The notes beneath the pieces were generated by a model. It was given only the letters and a program-made list of their open reading frames with translations. It did not search any database and was not told where the DNA came from. Below, one piece after another: positions 1-6,879 of a DNA stretch of 9,096 bases. The DNA is taken from assembly GCA_016219145.1 (NCBI GenBank), contig JACRCG010000204.1, positions 1-9,096 of the forward strand. Direction: 5' to 3'. Source of the stretch: Deltaproteobacteria bacterium (GTDB lineage: Bacteria; Desulfobacterota; Desulfuromonadia; Geobacterales; Pseudopelobacteraceae). How positions within the stretch are numbered: position 1 is the first letter of the stretch; each line of letters opens with the position of its first letter. Made by a program: the position numbers and the translations under genes.

Positions 1-79
1 CATCAGGCACATCAGCCAGGGCGCTACGCAGATCCCCGACGGTTTCGATGCCGTCGATCTCTTTTTCACGCATCAGCAT
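1..79 (-). CDS. Early-operon protein of unknown function, N-terminus only (cut by window edge)
   Basis: Only the first 26 or so codons are visible; the protein begins MLMREKEIDGIETVGDLRSA. A GGAGG ribosome site sits six bases before ATG at 79. A second in-frame ATG at 73 is an alternative start. The start lies inside the end of the upstream gene, which stops at 66, so it belongs to the same leftward operon. The visible part is acidic and probably helical. I do not recognise a family from so little sequence. Confidence 0.6.
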   Translation of the reverse strand, partial: MLMREKEIDGIETVGDLRSALADVPD

Positions 80-260
80 TGGTTACCTCCTTTTCAAGCT
101 GTCTGATCCGACGTTTAATGATCATGATTCGGGTCTTTTGGCCTCTGCATAATTCACATGCTTTCAGTAGCTCACGACAGAAACCAATATCTTTGACATG
201 TGTGAGACTGACCCTGCAGTCTTCAACACTGGTACTTATGTAGGCTGGGATTGAAGGCAT
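66..260 (-). CDS. Small Cys-rich early protein (64 aa)
   Basis: A 64-residue protein with four cysteines (C15, C28, C35, C38), the last two as a CxxC pair, followed by a strongly basic stretch (residues 42-53) and an acidic end. This pattern would suit a small zinc-binding, nucleic-acid-contacting protein, but no family is recognised and metal binding is inferred. ATG at 260 is chosen because GAGGTGA precedes it at good spacing; the longer frame from 311 would run into the upstream DUF3164 gene. The stop of that gene is 10 bases upstream. It overlaps the start of the next gene, so it is part of the early operon. Confidence 0.62.
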   Translation of the reverse strand: MPSIPAYISTSVEDCRVSLTHVKDIGFCRELLKACELCRGQKTRIMIIKRRIRQLEKEVTNADA

Positions 261-270
261 CGGTGTCACC

Positions 271-1113
271 TCACAGCGCCGCGATATCGAGCGGGATGGC
301 GATGTATTCACCCTGCTCGTTGCGCTCGTAGAGTCTGATCTGTTTTTTGCTGCTGATCACGACGATCGCGGCGTCGACAATCTGCATGGCTTCGTTCCAG
401 GTTGAGTTGCTGATCTTGTAACTGCGCAGCCTGAGCACCTCGGAGACGCGCAGTTTGCCGTCCACCAGGGTGAAGGCCCCGGTCACGATCGTTTTAAGAT
501 CGGCGGCGCTGTCTGACTCGGTGCTGGTCATTTCTTCCAGAGCCTGGTTCAGTTTGCGTTCGGCGGCCTGCAGTTCCGGACCAAAGTCGAGTTTCTTTTG
601 GATGGCGATTGAGAGTTTGAACTTGCGGTCGAAGGTGAAGAACTGCATGTTGCCGTCCCGGCCGCCGCGCTCGACCCCGTATTTTTCAAACAGCAGCCCC
701 AGCACGGCGGCGACATCTTCGAAGTTGTATTGTTTGAAGCGTTGGATTTTGCCCGAGAGGCTTTTCCAGATCACGGCGATGGATAGCACCATGTCGTGAT
801 ACAGGAGGTCTGTTTCACGGATTCTTTCAACCAGGACCAGGCTGTCGTTGTCATCACGCATGCGGCCGTCAATGACCTGTGGGTGCAGCGCTTCATAGGA
901 GAGCCGCTCCTGGCGCTTGAGAGAGTAGCTGTCGGCGCCGGTGGGCACCACGCGCTCGGTGACTTCGCCCCAGGTGATGGTTTCAAAGATGTCGGCAGAT
1001 ACGGCTCCGGCGCGCTGCAAGGTACGGATGGCCTTTTCACAGGCTTCCTTGGCCTCTTTGCCGGTCGGGTGATACTGGATTCCTGTGTTTGGGGCATGGG
1101 AGTAAAAGTTCAT
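271..1113 (-). CDS. DUF3164 family protein (280 aa)
   Basis: The C-terminal half (about residues 155-280) has the features of DUF3164, a family found almost only in Mu-like and related transposable phages: the KLDFGPELQAAE motif near 174, a central region ending in LRLRSYKISNSTW, and the closing QIRLYERNEQGEY...PLDIAAL block. The N-terminal part, including LHPQVIDGRMRDDND near 76-90 and a helical segment around 100-150, makes the protein longer than I recall for simple members. Its biochemical role is unknown; family members are sometimes mislabelled as sulfate transporters, but there is no membrane segment here. The start ATG overlaps the stop of the preceding gene as ATGA (1110-1113), indicating coupled translation. 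It sits between the small early proteins and further unread early genes, the usual place for this family. Confidence 0.85.
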   Translation of the reverse strand: MNFYSHAPNTGIQYHPTGKEAKEACEKAIRTLQRAGAVSADIFETITWGEVTERVVPTGADSYSLKRQERLSYEALHPQVIDGRMRDDNDSLVLVERIRETDLLYHDMVLSIAVIWKSLSGKIQRFKQYNFEDVAAVLGLLFEKYGVERGGRDGNMQFFTFDRKFKLSIAIQKKLDFGPELQAAERKLNQALEEMTSTESDSAADLKTIVTGAFTLVDGKLRVSEVLRLRSYKISNSTWNEAMQIVDAAIVVISSKKQIRLYERNEQGEYIAIPLDIAAL

Positions 1114-1313
1114 TTCTGTGCTCCTTTGAGTTTGGGTAGATATTGGTTTTCATAGATGTCGTAGCATTCGGTGCAAGTGCCGTAATCGTGGCCGGGTTCG
1201 GCGTAGTTGTCGCATACCCATTCCGGCCCGAGCCCTTTTACCTCTCCGGCGGTGTTGGGCGGGCCGGAGGAGAGCTGCAGCTGTTCGTGTATGGTTTTGT
1301 ACCTGGCGTTCAT
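1110..1313 (-). CDS. Small putative zinc-binding early protein (67 aa)
   Basis: This 67-residue protein has C34, H42, C47 and C50 in the order C-x7-H-x4-C-x2-C within residues 34-50, a spacing that could hold one zinc ion. The rest is polar, with a proline- and glycine-rich stretch (18-30) and a basic tail. Zinc binding is inferred; no family is recognised. ATG at 1313 overlaps the stop of the 35-residue gene upstream as ATGA, and its own stop overlaps the DUF3164 start as ATGA, which supports this start over the longer frame beginning at 1364. Probably an accessory early protein. Confidence 0.65.
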   Translation of the reverse strand: MNARYKTIHEQLQLSSGPPNTAGEVKGLGPEWVCDNYAEPGHDYGTCTECYDIYENQYLPKLKGAQK

Positions 1314-1417
1314 ACGGTGTACCTGGTGGCGCGTTTTTTGAGAAACATGCGAGTCTGGAACCATCCGATTTCCTCTTTAATCACGATTGAAATGCGTTTG
1401 AAGATGCGTCTAATCAT
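1310..1417 (-). CDS. Very small basic protein (35 aa)
   Basis: A 35-codon frame that begins MIRRIFKRISIVIKEEIGWF and ends TRYTV, with about ten Lys/Arg residues and an amphipathic N-terminal half. It is bounded on both sides by ATGA overlaps (start 1417 on the stop of the 48-residue gene, stop 1310 on the start of the 67-residue gene). That placement fills what would otherwise be a 100-base gap in a chain of overlapping genes and is the main reason to call it. No homology is claimed. It could be a coupling leader peptide or a small DNA- or membrane-binding protein. Confidence 0.5.
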   Translation of the reverse strand: MIRRIFKRISIVIKEEIGWFQTRMFLKKRATRYTV

Positions 1418-1560
1418 GGCGTGTCTCCTTTGTCGTTATCAGGGCGTTCCATGCGCCTGTCCGCGTCTCCGGCGGATCTGCAGACCGACAGCACGGCTAC
1501 GGTCAATATCACGGCGCCGTAAACAAGCAGCATCAGTACTGCCCAGTGGATATGAATCAT
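1414..1560 (-). CDS. Small single-pass membrane protein (48 aa)
   Basis: The protein has one clear hydrophobic segment at about residues 6-27 (WAVLMLLVYGAVILTVAVLS) followed by a short charged tail (R28 to the end) rich in Asp, Arg and Pro, predicting an N-out or N-in single span with a soluble C-terminus; a charge-based reading (positive residues after the span) favours the tail inside the cell. The start at 1560 shares its A with the upstream stop (TGATG), and a GGGGGA stretch lies just before it. Function unknown; small early membrane proteins in phages often serve superinfection exclusion or host takeover, which is only a suggestion here. Confidence 0.6.
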   Translation of the reverse strand: MIHIHWAVLMLLVYGAVILTVAVLSVCRSAGDADRRMERPDNDKGDTP

Positions 1561-1880
1561 CACTTTCCCCCTTTGTTGTTTTGCGGACAGTTCCGGCAGG
1601 CACGGTACATGCGGGCATAGAAGCTGTCGGTTTGCGGTTCGCGCCGTTTGTGCTCGGCGCATGCCGAGAGCGGGATTTCTCCCAGTTCATGGCATTTCAC
1701 AAATGCTCCTCCAAAGACCTCTTCGACCCGCGTCAGTATGGCGCCGGTATCTCCTTTGTATTTATCGTTCAGAACCTGGCTGATGGCCGCCGGGGAATAT
1801 CCCAGCATCTTGGCAACGGCGGTCTGGCCATGAGCGGCGCATTCATCACGCAGCAGCCCCATTAAATCCGGTTTGGTCAT
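1560..1880 (-). CDS. Helix-turn-helix protein with C-terminal Cys4 motif (106 aa)
   Basis: Residues about 18-42 (QTAVAKMLGYSPAAISQVLN) form a convincing helix-turn-helix of the Cro/LacI-like type. The C-terminal half carries four cysteines, C63, C74, C95 and C98, the last two as CxxC, likely a small zinc site. Proteins of this build are common in the early region of Mu-like prophages and are presumed DNA-binding regulators; the target is unknown. ATG at 1880 overlaps the stop of the preceding gene as ATGA, so the longer frame from 1979 is rejected. It may act as a regulator of the middle or early phage genes. Confidence 0.75.
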   Translation of the reverse strand: MTKPDLMGLLRDECAAHGQTAVAKMLGYSPAAISQVLNDKYKGDTGAILTRVEEVFGGAFVKCHELGEIPLSACAEHKRREPQTDSFYARMYRACRNCPQNNKGGK

Positions 1881-2479
1881 TCGGCGCCCCCTTCGACCCG
1901 GCTCCAGACCACGCGTTTCAGGTTGGGGTCGTAGACCTGTTTGGTGCGCTGGATCTGCGGAGGTTGCGGACCGGTCCACATGGTATTGATCAGGCTGTAG
2001 CGCTGTCCGGGGCGAGCCACCAGGTAACCAGCCGCGCAGAGGGCGCCGCAGTAGGTGACGGCTTCGCTGTCGGCGACATGGTGTTGTTCGGTGGAGGCGT
2101 TGAAGGCCAGGTCACGGGCACTGAATTCCTTGAGCACGGCCATGGCATTCCACATCTGCCGCCGGCCTGTGCCCTGGGTGACCGGTGCGCCGTTCTTGCG
2201 GACCCTGGGCGCTTCGTGGCCGGCGTCGCGGGCAAAGGTGTAGAGAGTCAGAGCCATCCGACCGGTCCCTTTGGTGGCGACCAGGTATCCGGCGTTGCTC
2301 AATCCGATCAGGTAGTCGCGGATGCTGTTGATATCCAGGAGGATGTGTTTGGCAACGTCGTTGAGCGTAAAAAAAGGCGCGCTATCAGGAAGTTGCTGGG
2401 TTGCGTATTTTCGTATCCAGTCCCAGATTGCCTGGCGGCATTCGCTGGGTTGCTGTTTGTCGATCGGTTTACGGCTCAT
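1877..2479 (-). CDS. Early protein with two winged-helix repeats (200 aa)
   Basis: Two related halves are visible. Around residues 15-80 and 107-165 each half has a helical segment followed by a matching turn-and-strand: LSNAGYLVATKG at 60-71 and LCAAGYLVARPG at 147-158. This is the recognition helix and wing pattern of winged helix-turn-helix domains, present twice. The C-terminal 40 residues are proline- and basic-rich. Start ATG at 2479 overlaps the ATPase stop as ATGA. The position directly after the B-type ATPase fits a conserved but uncharacterised gene of Geobacter-type Mu-like prophages; DNA binding is inferred from fold only. Confidence 0.7.
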   Translation of the reverse strand: MSRKPIDKQQPSECRQAIWDWIRKYATQQLPDSAPFFTLNDVAKHILLDINSIRDYLIGLSNAGYLVATKGTGRMALTLYTFARDAGHEAPRVRKNGAPVTQGTGRRQMWNAMAVLKEFSARDLAFNASTEQHHVADSEAVTYCGALCAAGYLVARPGQRYSLINTMWTGPQPPQIQRTKQVYDPNLKRVVWSRVEGGAE

Positions 2480-3225
2480 TTCCGTCCTCCGCGCACCGGG
2501 GATTTGCCGGTATAGAGCTGCTGTCCGGCGCCATTCCAGGCGGCAAGATCGATGGAGTGCAAGTTCAGGCGCATGGCGATCTCTTCCACCAGTGCCAGGT
2601 TGACCACGATCCGGCGGGCCGAGCCTTCGGACAGTTTGTGGATATGGATGATCAGGTCGGGCTGGATTGTAACTTTGCGCGTGTAGTGATCAGCCAGGAG
2701 CTGGGCATCATCCAGGTCGAGCGGCTGTACCGCTTTCCAGTCCAGGACACGGCTGTGGACCCGTTCCCAACGCTCCAGCTTATGTGGAATATCCTCTTCG
2801 CCGATCAGGAGTACTGCGGCCTGTCCGCCGTCGTGGATGTCGCGGATGATCTCGACGGCTCCTTTGTCCACCAGATGATCCATCTCATCGATGATCAGCG
2901 GCCGGCCGGAGACCATCAGCTGGCTGCAGATCTGATCGAGCATGTCGGGCATGGTTTTGCCGGGGGTAATGCCCATGCGTTTGAGGATCTCCACCAGGAC
3001 GGTTTTACGGTTCCAGACGCTTTTGCATTCGATGCGATAGGCGTTGTAACGGTTGACCAGGTAGCATGCCGCCGAGGATTTCCCAAGCCCGGCCTTGCCG
3101 TAGAGCACGCCGATCCGTGGCAGGTTGCTGGCGGCGTTGATCAGGCTCTCCATGCATACGGCGGCAAGGACTACGTTGTTGAGATGAGCTACTGAACTCT
3201 TGACAGCGGGTGTGTTTTGTGACAT
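2476..3225 (-). CDS. B: MuB-like AAA+ ATPase, target-DNA activator of transposition
   Basis: A 249-residue P-loop ATPase with Walker A GKAGLGKS (43-50), Walker B LIIDE (110-114) followed by MDHL, and a sensor-1-like LIGEED near 140-145. By analogy with Mu B it should bind target DNA as an ATP-dependent filament, be recruited by transposase A, stimulate strand transfer and give target immunity. The length is somewhat shorter than Mu B (about 310), lacking a long N-terminal helix-turn-helix extension. ATG at 3225 is preceded by GAGAGGTT at good distance. It lies 60 bases after the transposase stop and is translationally coupled to the next gene. AAA ATPases of this type are also called TniB/IstB-like, but the pairing with a MuA-type transposase settles the role. 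Confidence 0.9.
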   Translation of the reverse strand: MSQNTPAVKSSVAHLNNVVLAAVCMESLINAASNLPRIGVLYGKAGLGKSSAACYLVNRYNAYRIECKSVWNRKTVLVEILKRMGITPGKTMPDMLDQICSQLMVSGRPLIIDEMDHLVDKGAVEIIRDIHDGGQAAVLLIGEEDIPHKLERWERVHSRVLDWKAVQPLDLDDAQLLADHYTRKVTIQPDLIIHIHKLSEGSARRIVVNLALVEEIAMRLNLHSIDLAAWNGAGQQLYTGKSPVRGGRK

Positions 3226-3251
3226 TTTTTAACCTCTCTTTCGGTAGTTTT

Positions 3252-3284
3252 GAAAAGGTCGGGATCGCGAGTTCCGGCCTTTTC
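3252..3284. repeat. Inverted repeat in the transposase-ATPase gap
   Basis: GAAAAGG (3252-3258) and CCTTTTC (3278-3284) are perfect 7-base arms around a GC-rich interior that can pair further. It is the only substantial gap in the operon after the Ner-like gene. There is no T-run after it on either strand, so it is unlikely to be an intrinsic terminator. In the leftward mRNA it would form a hairpin between the A and B genes and could stabilise or process the message or lower B expression; that role is inferred. Confidence 0.4.
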
Positions 3285-3285
3285 G

Positions 3286-5553
3286 CTATTTCATGGCCTT
3301 CCGGTCTTCTTCCATTCCCTTCATTGCCAAAAATTCGTTGGTCAGTTCGTATCGCCGCAGAGCGTCGTATTCATCGGTTGCGATGTCGCCGCCGGCTGTC
3401 AGTATCTCGCGCAGCCGTTTCATGCGCTGATATTTGACATTGCGCGATTCGGTTTCCAGGCTGCGCACGTTGGTGTTCTGTTTGGCCTCGAACTCTGCTT
3501 TCAAGCGCTCTTTCATCGCCTGTTGATCGGGTGTCAAGGCTGGGGTGGCCACAGGCTTGACCGTCCCATCCAGTGCGTCGGCCGCTTCGCGTGCGGCTGT
3601 CAGGCCGGGAGTAGTATATTCGACGGTCGGTCGCGGCATGTAGGTCACATTCCCCTGGGCCGTGGCGGCTTCTTTTTCGCGGTAGCTCATGACCGCGTCA
3701 ACCACGTCAACACCCTTCAGGGCCTTCCTGGTTTCACGAGTCAAGCGCGAGATTTCCTTTTTATGTTCATTGTGCAGGGCGCGGGTGGCGGTGGCCACTT
3801 CGGCCATCGATATGCCGGTGCGCTTCGGGTCCTCGGCGATGCAGAGGAATTCCCAGACATCATGTTCGTTGGTTATGTGGACTATGATCCGGCCAAGGTC
3901 GGTCGGGTCCTGGAAGGCGCGGCATCTGGCGCCGGTGTGGATGCCCAGGGCCGGGTGGATGTAGAAGCCGCCATTGACCCGGATTCCTTTTTTGCCGATG
4001 ATCGGCAGCCGCCCGCCGCGCCTGGCCGTTTCGACCAGGAGCATGTCCAGGGCGCGGACGTCGGAGATTACGCTGATCGGGTATGGCCATTCGGACAGGG
4101 CCTGGTTGGGAGTTTTGCCCAAACGGGAATGGACGGTGTTGTGATAGTTAGCGGTCCAGCGGTCGATAAAGGCCTGCAGTTCGGCCGAGCCGATCGATAC
4201 TTCAATTGTTTCGCCTCTGGTCATCAGCCGTTGGGCAAAGGTTTTGCGGCTGTCGATCGCTTTGCGGTCGGCGACGTTATGTCCGCAGTAACCGGGTGTC
4301 AGTTCGATCAGGTCGTGACTGAAGGTGCGGAAGGATCTCTCGATATGTGGTTTTTCATCGCCGCTGAACGGGGCGCATATGTGGTGATGAATGTCCAGGT
4401 CGGACAGGATCCGTTCAAAGTGCTCTGATATGTAGGGTGCGCCTTGATCGGTGGCCAGGGTGCCGCCTGTGGGCACGCCCCAATCCAGGATGCAGTTGCG
4501 GACTATAAAGGCGTTGTCGCGGGCCTTCTCGGTCTTGTTGACGTAGTATTTCAGTCTGGCGGTGCCGACGTCGGTTACGCCGAGAATCTTGTAGCGCTGG
4601 CCGTCGGTCAGCAGCAGGTCGGCCGGGGTGGCGTCGATTTCCCAGAGCTGGTTGGGGCCGTCGATCCCTTCGGAGCGTGAGCCGAAAGCCGGCTGGTGGC
4701 GGTTTTTGTAGTCGTCCGGGTTGTTGGCCAGGGCAAACTGGTGGACGTTTTTCATTTTCCATTTGTCCATGTAGCGCTTGACGGTTTTATCGTTGACGCG
4801 CGGTGCGTTTGGAAGTAGTCCGCGCAGGGCTTCGTTGCATTTCTTCTGGTTGATGTGCGGGTGCTTCAGTATCAGTGCCTGGATAACTTCGGCCATGGGT
4901 GCGGTTTCACTGCCATCCGGCAGGGTGGTTTTGTTCCAGGTTTCGATTTTGCCCTGGTCTTTGCGGTTGCCGTGCAGGTTGACCAGACCCATCATGCCGA
5001 GGTTGTATTCGCTCGCGATCCAGCCGCGCAGCGTGCCGGGGTGCAGGTGCTGGATTTCATCGCGCACCCAGGGAGCCACGTCGATCCGGCCCAGGACGTA
5101 TTCATGGGCAAATTGGTCCTGTCCGTGTTTTTTGGCCAGGCGGTGCGATGTGACATAGGCATGGCAGGCCTTGATGATGACCATTTTTGCGTTGGCGCCG
5201 GTTTTCTGCCAGTCGGGCAGTTTTTCAAACATGACCAGCGATTCGGCGCGGGCAGCCTGGCGCTCTTTTTCCTGGTTGTCAGCGCTGAGCTTGATCTGCG
5301 CGGCGGTCGTGGCGGCGGCCTGGACGGCGGGCAGGTCATAGCCGACTTTGGTGTTTTTGGTGGCCAGGGCCTGGCGGGTTTCGATCGGGAGGGAGGCTAT
5401 TTCTATTTCAATAAACTTACTGGCACTCCCATCCCGGTTTTTTCTTGGCTGCGACAACACTTTCCCAAGTTTTACAAGGTCATAAATGCCTTTCAGGGTT
5501 TTAGTCATAAAGGGCAGGCCCAGTAATTCTTTTGGGAGACAGTGGGTTTTCAT
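3286..5553 (-). CDS. A: MuA-like DDE transposase (755 aa)
   Basis: Catalyses end cleavage and strand transfer of the phage genome. Residues 1-65 resemble the Mu A N-terminal winged helix (KELLGLPFMTKTLKGIYDLV and the SLPIETRQAL strand-helix), which in Mu contacts the operator/enhancer; residues about 105-290 match the end-binding region. The RNase H-like core has D307 (LWEIDATPADLL), D369 (LATDQGAPY) and E405 (KPHIERSFRTF), a D-35-E spacing. A beta-barrel-like segment follows near 505-575 (including FYIHPALGIHTG), then a long charged helical tail to 755, where Mu A binds its B protein and ClpX. It is longer than Mu A (663). ATG at 5553 is chosen over the longer frame from 5805 because it forms an ATGA overlap with the upstream stop and because the conserved N-terminal domain begins right there. 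Confidence 0.95.
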   Translation of the reverse strand: MKTHCLPKELLGLPFMTKTLKGIYDLVKLGKVLSQPRKNRDGSASKFIEIEIASLPIETRQALATKNTKVGYDLPAVQAAATTAAQIKLSADNQEKERQAARAESLVMFEKLPDWQKTGANAKMVIIKACHAYVTSHRLAKKHGQDQFAHEYVLGRIDVAPWVRDEIQHLHPGTLRGWIASEYNLGMMGLVNLHGNRKDQGKIETWNKTTLPDGSETAPMAEVIQALILKHPHINQKKCNEALRGLLPNAPRVNDKTVKRYMDKWKMKNVHQFALANNPDDYKNRHQPAFGSRSEGIDGPNQLWEIDATPADLLLTDGQRYKILGVTDVGTARLKYYVNKTEKARDNAFIVRNCILDWGVPTGGTLATDQGAPYISEHFERILSDLDIHHHICAPFSGDEKPHIERSFRTFSHDLIELTPGYCGHNVADRKAIDSRKTFAQRLMTRGETIEVSIGSAELQAFIDRWTANYHNTVHSRLGKTPNQALSEWPYPISVISDVRALDMLLVETARRGGRLPIIGKKGIRVNGGFYIHPALGIHTGARCRAFQDPTDLGRIIVHITNEHDVWEFLCIAEDPKRTGISMAEVATATRALHNEHKKEISRLTRETRKALKGVDVVDAVMSYREKEAATAQGNVTYMPRPTVEYTTPGLTAAREAADALDGTVKPVATPALTPDQQAMKERLKAEFEAKQNTNVRSLETESRNVKYQRMKRLREILTAGGDIATDEYDALRRYELTNEFLAMKGMEEDRKAMK

Positions 5554-6056
5554 GGCCGACCCTCCACTTCGCGCAGCAGCGTCTCCAGGCGTTTCTTTTC
5601 GGCTTCCAGGGCCTTTTCCTGCTCCCGCGTGGCCTGGCGCTTTTCGTCCAGTTTGCGGATATCGGCCCGCAGGGCGTCCGGGCCGCGCAGGGTAAAGGCG
5701 CCGCATGCCTGGGAAGCCACGTTGAGCGCATCCAGGTTGTCGGTGGCCCGGCGGAAGGCTGGCAGGTATTCCAGCGGGAAGCGGTGATTTTCCTTTGATT
5801 GGCATACCCAGGCGTTGATCATGTGGACCGTGATTTCCTCGCCGGTGTAGAGGGTCATTTCGTCGGCGATCTGTTCACGGGATTTGCCGGCATGGCGCAG
5901 GGCCGAAGCCAGGGCGGCGATTACCTGGTGTTTGATGTTGAGGCTGCCGGGGGTCGCCTGAGTTCGAGCGGCTTCGATCTCCTGACGGATCACCACTTCG
6001 AACAGGCTTAGTTGACCGGCGGCGGCCGTGTCTGTTTTTTTCTGTGGGTTAGACAT
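5550..6056 (-). CDS. Early protein with helix-turn-helix-like core and C-terminal coiled coil (168 aa)
   Basis: Residues about 42-88 are helical, with a possible helix-turn-helix (SREQIADEMTLYTGEEITVH at 59-78, then MINAWV). Residues 128-165 are a heptad-rich charged coiled coil (from LRADIRKLDEKR to LLREVE), so it probably forms dimers or oligomers. It lies directly before transposase A, where several Mu-like phages carry an uncharacterised gene of this size, and its stop overlaps the transposase start as ATGA. Its ATG overlaps the final codons of the Ner-like gene. A role as transposition cofactor or regulator is inferred from position; the family has no known function that I can name. Confidence 0.75.
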   Translation of the reverse strand: MSNPQKKTDTAAAGQLSLFEVVIRQEIEAARTQATPGSLNIKHQVIAALASALRHAGKSREQIADEMTLYTGEEITVHMINAWVCQSKENHRFPLEYLPAFRRATDNLDALNVASQACGAFTLRGPDALRADIRKLDEKRQATREQEKALEAEKKRLETLLREVEGRP

Positions 6057-6375
6057 TGACCGCTTTCCGTTTGGCTGGTAATGTTGCGCTGTCGGAGTAT
6101 TTTTTCAGGAAGTTATCACGTGCGGCCTCGGCCCGTTCCTGTGCCACACGGTTGGCTTCCACCGCGACCAGTTTCCGCAGGTAAAGTACGGATCCGCGGC
6201 CCCATATCCTGGAAGCATCCACATCCAGATATTTTGCTATGGCCTCGCGGATCGGCAGGTTGCAGCGGACGCCTTTGACGTTCTTTTGCACGGAGTGATA
6301 GCCGTAGCCGGTGGCGTTGGCTATGTCCTGGCAGGTAAGGCCGCGCAGATCGATCAGTTGCTGTAGGTAGTTCAT
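6049..6375 (-). CDS. Ner-like early DNA-binding regulator (108 aa)
   Basis: Residues 1-60 form a small helix-turn-helix domain: CQDIANATGYGYHSVQKNV (15-33), then REAIAKYLDVDASRIWG (43-59). The ending, a predicted helix with tryptophan just after an 'xxIW' motif, parallels Mu Ner and Nlp/SfsB proteins (IIANALETKPEVIW type). Ner represses early and repressor promoters in Mu. This protein is longer than Mu Ner (about 75) because of a charged helical extension (residues 70-108). ATG at 6375 is preceded by AAGGAA; the longer frame from 6495 would read through the opposite small gene and lacks the family start. It heads the tightly packed early genes. Confidence 0.78.
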   Translation of the reverse strand: MNYLQQLIDLRGLTCQDIANATGYGYHSVQKNVKGVRCNLPIREAIAKYLDVDASRIWGRGSVLYLRKLVAVEANRVAQERAEAARDNFLKKYSDSATLPAKRKAVNV

Positions 6376-6399
6376 GTCGGTTCCTTTTGGAGGTGTGTT

Positions 6400-6654
6400 G
6401 TGGATATTGAAAAACTTAATAAATTCATCACAAAAAGAGATTCTCTTGCTGAAAAAGGCGCTGACTACCTGAAAGAAAAAGTCATCGGAGTACATGTCGC
6501 TGCCATTGTTTCGGAAACTGGCGAGCTTTCACTGCCGCGCCTGATCGCAGCTCTTAAACTAACGGCTGATTCTGTACAAAATTCTGAACGCTTGAAAGCG
6601 GAGACGGCTTTAAAATATCTGCTAAGCTTACAAGGCGATTCCGCCCCTCGATGA
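6400..6654 (+). CDS. Small helical protein opposed to the early operon (84 aa)
   Basis: Starts at GTG 6400 with a good GGAGG (6389-6393) six bases before it. The protein is largely helical, with charged helices at about 2-28 and 44-78 around a short VHVAAIVSETGELS strand segment. It diverges from the Ner-like gene, with only 24 bases between the two starts, so its promoter must lie within that gene. Its last 101 bases overlap the 3' end of the leftward 88-residue gene. The good ribosome site and protein-like composition support it, but it runs against the operon and its antisense effect on early transcripts may matter as much as the protein. Family not recognised. Confidence 0.6.
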   Translation: MDIEKLNKFITKRDSLAEKGADYLKEKVIGVHVAAIVSETGELSLPRLIAALKLTADSVQNSERLKAETALKYLLSLQGDSAPR

Positions 6655-6820
6655 TGTCCCCTGCTAAACAGGCTAGGAGAAACCATTCATCATCCGTAAG
6701 TGGGTTTTCTGTCACAAGCCGGGCAAAAACATTTTTCCCTGTGAAGTTTGTATCAACACCCGAACGTATTTCGGTTTCCACGGCTTCAAGTAGTTTTTCA
6801 AAAGGGTTTTCCGCGGGCAT
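6554..6820 (-). CDS. Small acidic protein, first gene after the early promoter (88 aa)
   Basis: ATG at 6820 follows a strong GGAGG with eight bases of spacing, 50 to 60 bases downstream of the predicted early transcription start. The protein is acidic and helical (residues 5-20, 42-70), with TDDEWFLLACLAGDIIEGRN as the most distinctive stretch. The last 18 residues (from P72) are read from DNA that also encodes the end of the opposite 84-residue gene and look less protein-like, so the original C-terminus may have been near 70. No family is recognised. Its position before the Ner-like gene suggests a lysis-lysogeny or anti-repressor type role, which is inference. Confidence 0.62.
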   Translation of the reverse strand: MPAENPFEKLLEAVETEIRSGVDTNFTGKNVFARLVTENPLTDDEWFLLACLAGDIIEGRNRLVSLADILKPSPLSSVQNFVQNQPLV

Positions 6821-6879
6821 TTAAACCGCCTCCTTTTTTTTGTTTAATGAGTCTAGTTAATGCAGTGAACCTAGACAGC

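Noticed and set aside
3252..3284. Intrinsic terminator between transposase and ATPase genes
   Set aside because: The inverted repeat has no T-run on either strand, and the operon plainly continues.
3250..4428. Long open frame of 392 codons on the plus strand
   Set aside because: It is antisense to the transposase, with no ribosome site and no recognisable domain; it follows from high GC at third positions of the real gene. The same holds for plus-strand frames at 2401-3195, 1964-2515, 4855-5526, 796-1155 and 1143-1865.
5554..5805. Longer transposase start giving 839 residues
   Set aside because: The added 84 residues are Pro/Arg/Gly-rich, lie wholly within the coiled-coil gene in another frame, and the conserved N-terminal domain begins at 5553, where an ATGA overlap also supports the start.
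6376..6495. Longer start for the Ner-like gene giving 148 residues
   Set aside because: The extension is antisense to the 84-residue gene and Phe/Ser-rich; ATG 6375 has AAGGAA upstream and gives the expected Ner-type N-terminus.
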